Made by a program: the position numbers and the translations under genes
The notes under the pieces: generated by a model
Database searches by the model: none
What the model was told of the DNA's origin: nothing
What the model saw: the letters and a program-made list of their open reading frames with translations, nothing else
Shown here: positions 39,739-41,427 of the stretch, piece by piece
Position numbering within the stretch: position 1 is the stretch's first letter
Layout of the letters: each line of letters begins with the position of its first letter
Origin: Nanobdellota archaeon
GTDB taxonomy: Archaea > Nanobdellota > Nanobdellia > Woesearchaeales > WJIZ01
NCBI GenBank assembly: GCA_023140175.1
Contig: JAGLMD010000011.1
Span: 1 to 41,427, forward strand
Reading direction: 5' to 3'
DNA length: 41,427 nucleotides

Positions 39739-39792
39739 ATGAAGAAATATGAAAAATTAGAGATAATAAATAATCATCAGAGGCGATTATAA
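39739..39792 (+). CDS. Possible 17-aa leader ORF overlapping the eL40 start
   Basis: ATG at 39739 reads MKKYEKLEIINNHQRRL and a TAA whose last base is the A of the eL40 ATG. A TATA-like tttaatatattt lies ~20-26 nt upstream, so transcription may start at this ATG. The 1-nt stop/start overlap would allow translational coupling to eL40. It is very short, and chance is a real possibility. Confidence 0.35.
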   Translation: MKKYEKLEIINNHQRRL

Positions 39793-39953
39793 TGGCTAAA
39801 TTTCCTGAAGCAGAAGCAAGAAGATTTCATAATGTATTTGTATGCAGAGTATGCAAGAGCAAGATAAAAGCACCCAATATGAAGGTCATCCAGGAAAAGA
39901 TTGCCTGCAGGAAATGCGGGAGCAAGCAATTAAGGACGGTCAGGAAGAAGTAG
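39792..39953 (+). CDS. rpl40e: Large ribosomal subunit protein eL40
   Basis: 53 aa, below the ORF-track cutoff. MAKFPEAEARRFHNVFVCRV is the standard archaeal eL40 beginning. Two CxxC pairs (CRVC and CRKC) form the zinc ribbon, with KAPNMKVIQEKIACRKCG between and around them, and a basic C-terminus (QLRTVRKK). It is a structural protein of the large ribosomal subunit, corresponding to the ribosomal part of the eukaryotic ubiquitin-L40 fusion. A GAGGCGAT Shine-Dalgarno-like sequence lies ~5 nt upstream. It ends in TAG, showing that TAG is a normal stop in this genome. Confidence 0.95.
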   Translation: MAKFPEAEARRFHNVFVCRVCKSKIKAPNMKVIQEKIACRKCGSKQLRTVRKK

Positions 39954-39972
39954 GGCTTCGTTTAATAGGAAT

Positions 39973-39982
39973 CTTTAAAAAC
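39973..39982 (+). promoter_or_regulatory. TATA box of the site-2 protease gene
   Basis: ctttaaaaac lies ~27 nt before the ATG at 40005 and there is no Shine-Dalgarno, so the message is probably leaderless. Confidence 0.5.
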
Positions 39983-40004
39983 TATTGATTTTATTCTTTA
40001 TAAT

Positions 40005-41300
40005 ATGAAAAAGAGGAGATCTTTTCTTTTTGCTATATTTTTGCTATTCTTATTTCCGATATCTTATTTTACATTGAATGAATATATTAATTTTGATACG
40101 TTGAGCGCTATAATCTTCTTGGTTGTTGTTGGTTTCCTGATTATCAAATATAGGAAATCTCTTGATTTTCAGGTAATGCTGAAATTATTTATGATTCCTT
40201 TGATCTATGCTGTTCTCAGTAGGACCAAGTTTGGGCTTAAGTTCATGGATAAGGCAGCGTCAAAGTATAGGGAACTTGTCAAGTTCCTGGGGTATTGTTT
40301 TATCGGTGTTGGCTTTATCGGGATGGTATATATAAGCATCCAGATTTTAGTTTTGTTATCTTCCCTTTTCCTGACTCCCAGGGAAGCGTCTCAGGCAGTT
40401 TCTCCTGTTTTGCCGCTGACTAATATACCTGGTCTAGGATATCTGTCTTTTTGGCATTTCTTAATCAGTATCTTTATTGCTGTGCTGATCCATGAGTTTG
40501 CACATGGCATTGTTGCCAGAGCACATAATATACCTGTGAAATCCAGTGGTTTGGGTATTTTTTCTGTAGTTGTGCCCTTATTTCCATTAGCTTTTGTGGA
40601 GCCTGATGAAAAAAGACTTAATAAAGAGCAGGATGTAGTACAGTATTCAATCTTTTCAGCAGGCCCTGTTATAAATATCATTTTTGCTATCCTTGTTTAT
40701 GTGATTTTAGCTTTTGCTATCGTACCTATAGAGAATAATATTACCCAGCCTATTGGCTTTTCTTTTAATGGCATGCTTGAGAATTATTCAGCTGAACAAG
40801 CAGGCATGAAATCAGGAATGATAATAAATTCTGTCAATGGCGTTGAGGTACTTGATTTTCAGTCATTTACTGAAAAAACAGGGCCTTTAAATCCAGATCA
40901 GGAACTTACTATCGGTGTTGATAATGGCAGTGCTTTTAGAATTGTTACAAAGCCGTCTCCTGATGACCCGGAAAAAGGTTATATCGGGATACTTACTATA
41001 CAAAATGAGAGAATGATAATGGAAAAATATTCTTCTTTTAATAAGCCTTTCTTCTGGCTAAAGAATCTTCTAAGATGGGTCGCTATCCTTAATCTTATAA
41101 TAGGGCTTATGAACCTATTGCCTATTATAATTACAGATGGGGGAAGGATGCTAAAAATCCTATTGGGCAAGCTTTTTAGAGATGGGAAAAAAGCAGATAA
41201 GGTCTGGCTCTTTATCGGTATATTGTTTATTTTTCCTATTGCGCTTGCGCTTCTTCTTAGATTGAGTTTTTGGGTACTGTCTCTTTTTGGTGTTGCTTAG
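40005..41300 (+). CDS. Site-2 protease family intramembrane zinc metalloprotease (M50) with PDZ domain
   Basis: 431 aa, multi-pass. N-terminal TMs lie at ~7-30, 38-55 and 90-125. The HExxH zinc motif lies in a TM (LIHEFAHGIVARAHN, ~165), with further TMs around 210-245. A PDZ-like domain has AEQAGMKSGMIINSVNGVEV at ~270-290. The second active-site motif NLLPIIITDGGRML at ~375-388 supplies the metal-binding Asp. A final TM pair closes the protein. Such proteases cut membrane-anchored regulators in regulated intramembrane proteolysis or clear signal peptides. The substrate is unknown here. It overlaps the convergent gcvPB end by 44 nt. Confidence 0.92.
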   Translation: MKKRRSFLFAIFLLFLFPISYFTLNEYINFDTLSAIIFLVVVGFLIIKYRKSLDFQVMLKLFMIPLIYAVLSRTKFGLKFMDKAASKYRELVKFLGYCFIGVGFIGMVYISIQILVLLSSLFLTPREASQAVSPVLPLTNIPGLGYLSFWHFLISIFIAVLIHEFAHGIVARAHNIPVKSSGLGIFSVVVPLFPLAFVEPDEKRLNKEQDVVQYSIFSAGPVINIIFAILVYVILAFAIVPIENNITQPIGFSFNGMLENYSAEQAGMKSGMIINSVNGVEVLDFQSFTEKTGPLNPDQELTIGVDNGSAFRIVTKPSPDDPEKGYIGILTIQNERMIMEKYSSFNKPFFWLKNLLRWVAILNLIIGLMNLLPIIITDGGRMLKILLGKLFRDGKKADKVWLFIGILFIFPIALALLLRLSFWVLSLFGVA

Positions 41301-41427
41301 AATATCTTAAGATAGCCTGTCTTGCTGCTTTGACATTATCTAACCTTTTGACTGGGGTAGAATTTGGTGCATTTTTTATTATGCCTGGATTATCTATTGC
41401 TTCTTGTTTTATTTTAATCATTGCTTT
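41257..41427 (-). CDS. gcvPB: Glycine dehydrogenase (decarboxylating) subunit 2, C-terminal fragment
   Basis: The frame is open from the window edge to TAA at 41257-41259, giving the last 56 residues. EAIDNPGIIKNAPNSTPVKR followed by LDNVKAARQAILRYS matches the typical GcvPB ending (nP..vk.AP..TPv.RLDev.AAR.pvLR). The enzyme is the PLP-dependent P-protein of the glycine cleavage system. The rest lies beyond the window. The C-terminal few residues are unusual for the family, and the gene's end runs 44 nt into the convergent protease gene. Confidence 0.8.
   Translation of the reverse strand, partial: KAMIKIKQEAIDNPGIIKNAPNSTPVKRLDNVKAARQAILRYSKQHQKETVPKNSI

Noticed and set aside
1-41427. tRNA, rRNA, insertion sequence or prophage genes
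   Set aside because: I looked for cloverleaf-like stretches, transposase and integrase motifs and terminal repeats and saw none. A proper tRNAscan/Infernal run would be decisive.

Overview
This window looks like a piece of a small-genome archaeal chromosome, most likely a DPANN archaeon of the Woesearchaeota/Pacearchaeota type. That placement is inference. The evidence is an archaeal histone, aIF5A with its hypusine loop, ribosomal protein eL40, TATA boxes about 25-30 nt ahead of many starts (several apparently leaderless), AT-rich sequence, KaiC-family ATPases, and huge Asn-X-Ser/Thr-rich surface proteins. Mixed into this are bacterial-looking signalling genes: lipobox lipoproteins, HAMP proteins, a full histidine kinase and CheY-like receivers.

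Layout. (1) 1-2.2 kb: two nucleotidyltransferase/HEPN toxin-antitoxin-like loci. The second has a decayed winged-helix remnant and an NTase that lacks a usable start. (2) 2.2-11.0 kb, plus strand: a sensory cluster. It holds a PAS protein, a three-helix membrane protein, then three lipoprotein/HAMP-membrane-protein pairs (solute-binding protein + HAMP; ABC-sub-bind-type lipoprotein + HAMP; FIST lipoprotein + HAMP histidine kinase). Four of these proteins end in the same tail, FNKLAVGRELKMIELKK. The cluster closes with a tiny ORF interrupted by TAG. (3) 11.0-14.7 kb, minus strand: two CheY-like receivers, three RecA/KaiC-fold proteins without a P-loop, and a four-CBS protein. (4) 14.7-21.3 kb, minus: a module of HTH regulator, 1614-aa surface protein and coiled-coil membrane protein. 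(5) 21.4-22.2 kb, plus: an intact KaiC-like ATPase. (6) 22.2-35.7 kb, minus: a second HTH / giant surface protein / coiled-coil membrane protein module. It continues into a HerA/FtsK-like ATPase fused to extracellular beta-domains and three cytosolic coiled-coil proteins, one of which carries the sensory tail motif. (7) 36.0-38.7 kb, minus: a second KaiC-like ATPase, a fourth P-loop-less paralogue, and a tail-anchored protein sharing the C-terminal domain of the giant proteins. (8) 38.9-41.4 kb: ordinary core genes (histone, aIF5A, eL40, site-2 protease, and the 3' end of gcvPB).

How they may work together. Shared private domains tie regions 2-7 together: the tail motif, the 'HVN-DF-W' C-terminal domain, the 'LEKEE-Q-YF' juxtamembrane cytosolic domain, a helical 'YAKIMQAYKGLP' domain, the P-loop-less KaiC fold, and an ACGAACATTCG-like operator placed immediately after the TATA box in three promoters. 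The simplest reading is one envelope-spanning system in which lipoprotein/HAMP sensors feed receivers and KaiC-type switches, and these control or are coupled to two giant adhesin-like surface complexes and a HerA-type ATPase. A role in cell-cell or host attachment is speculation. I know of no named system with this composition.
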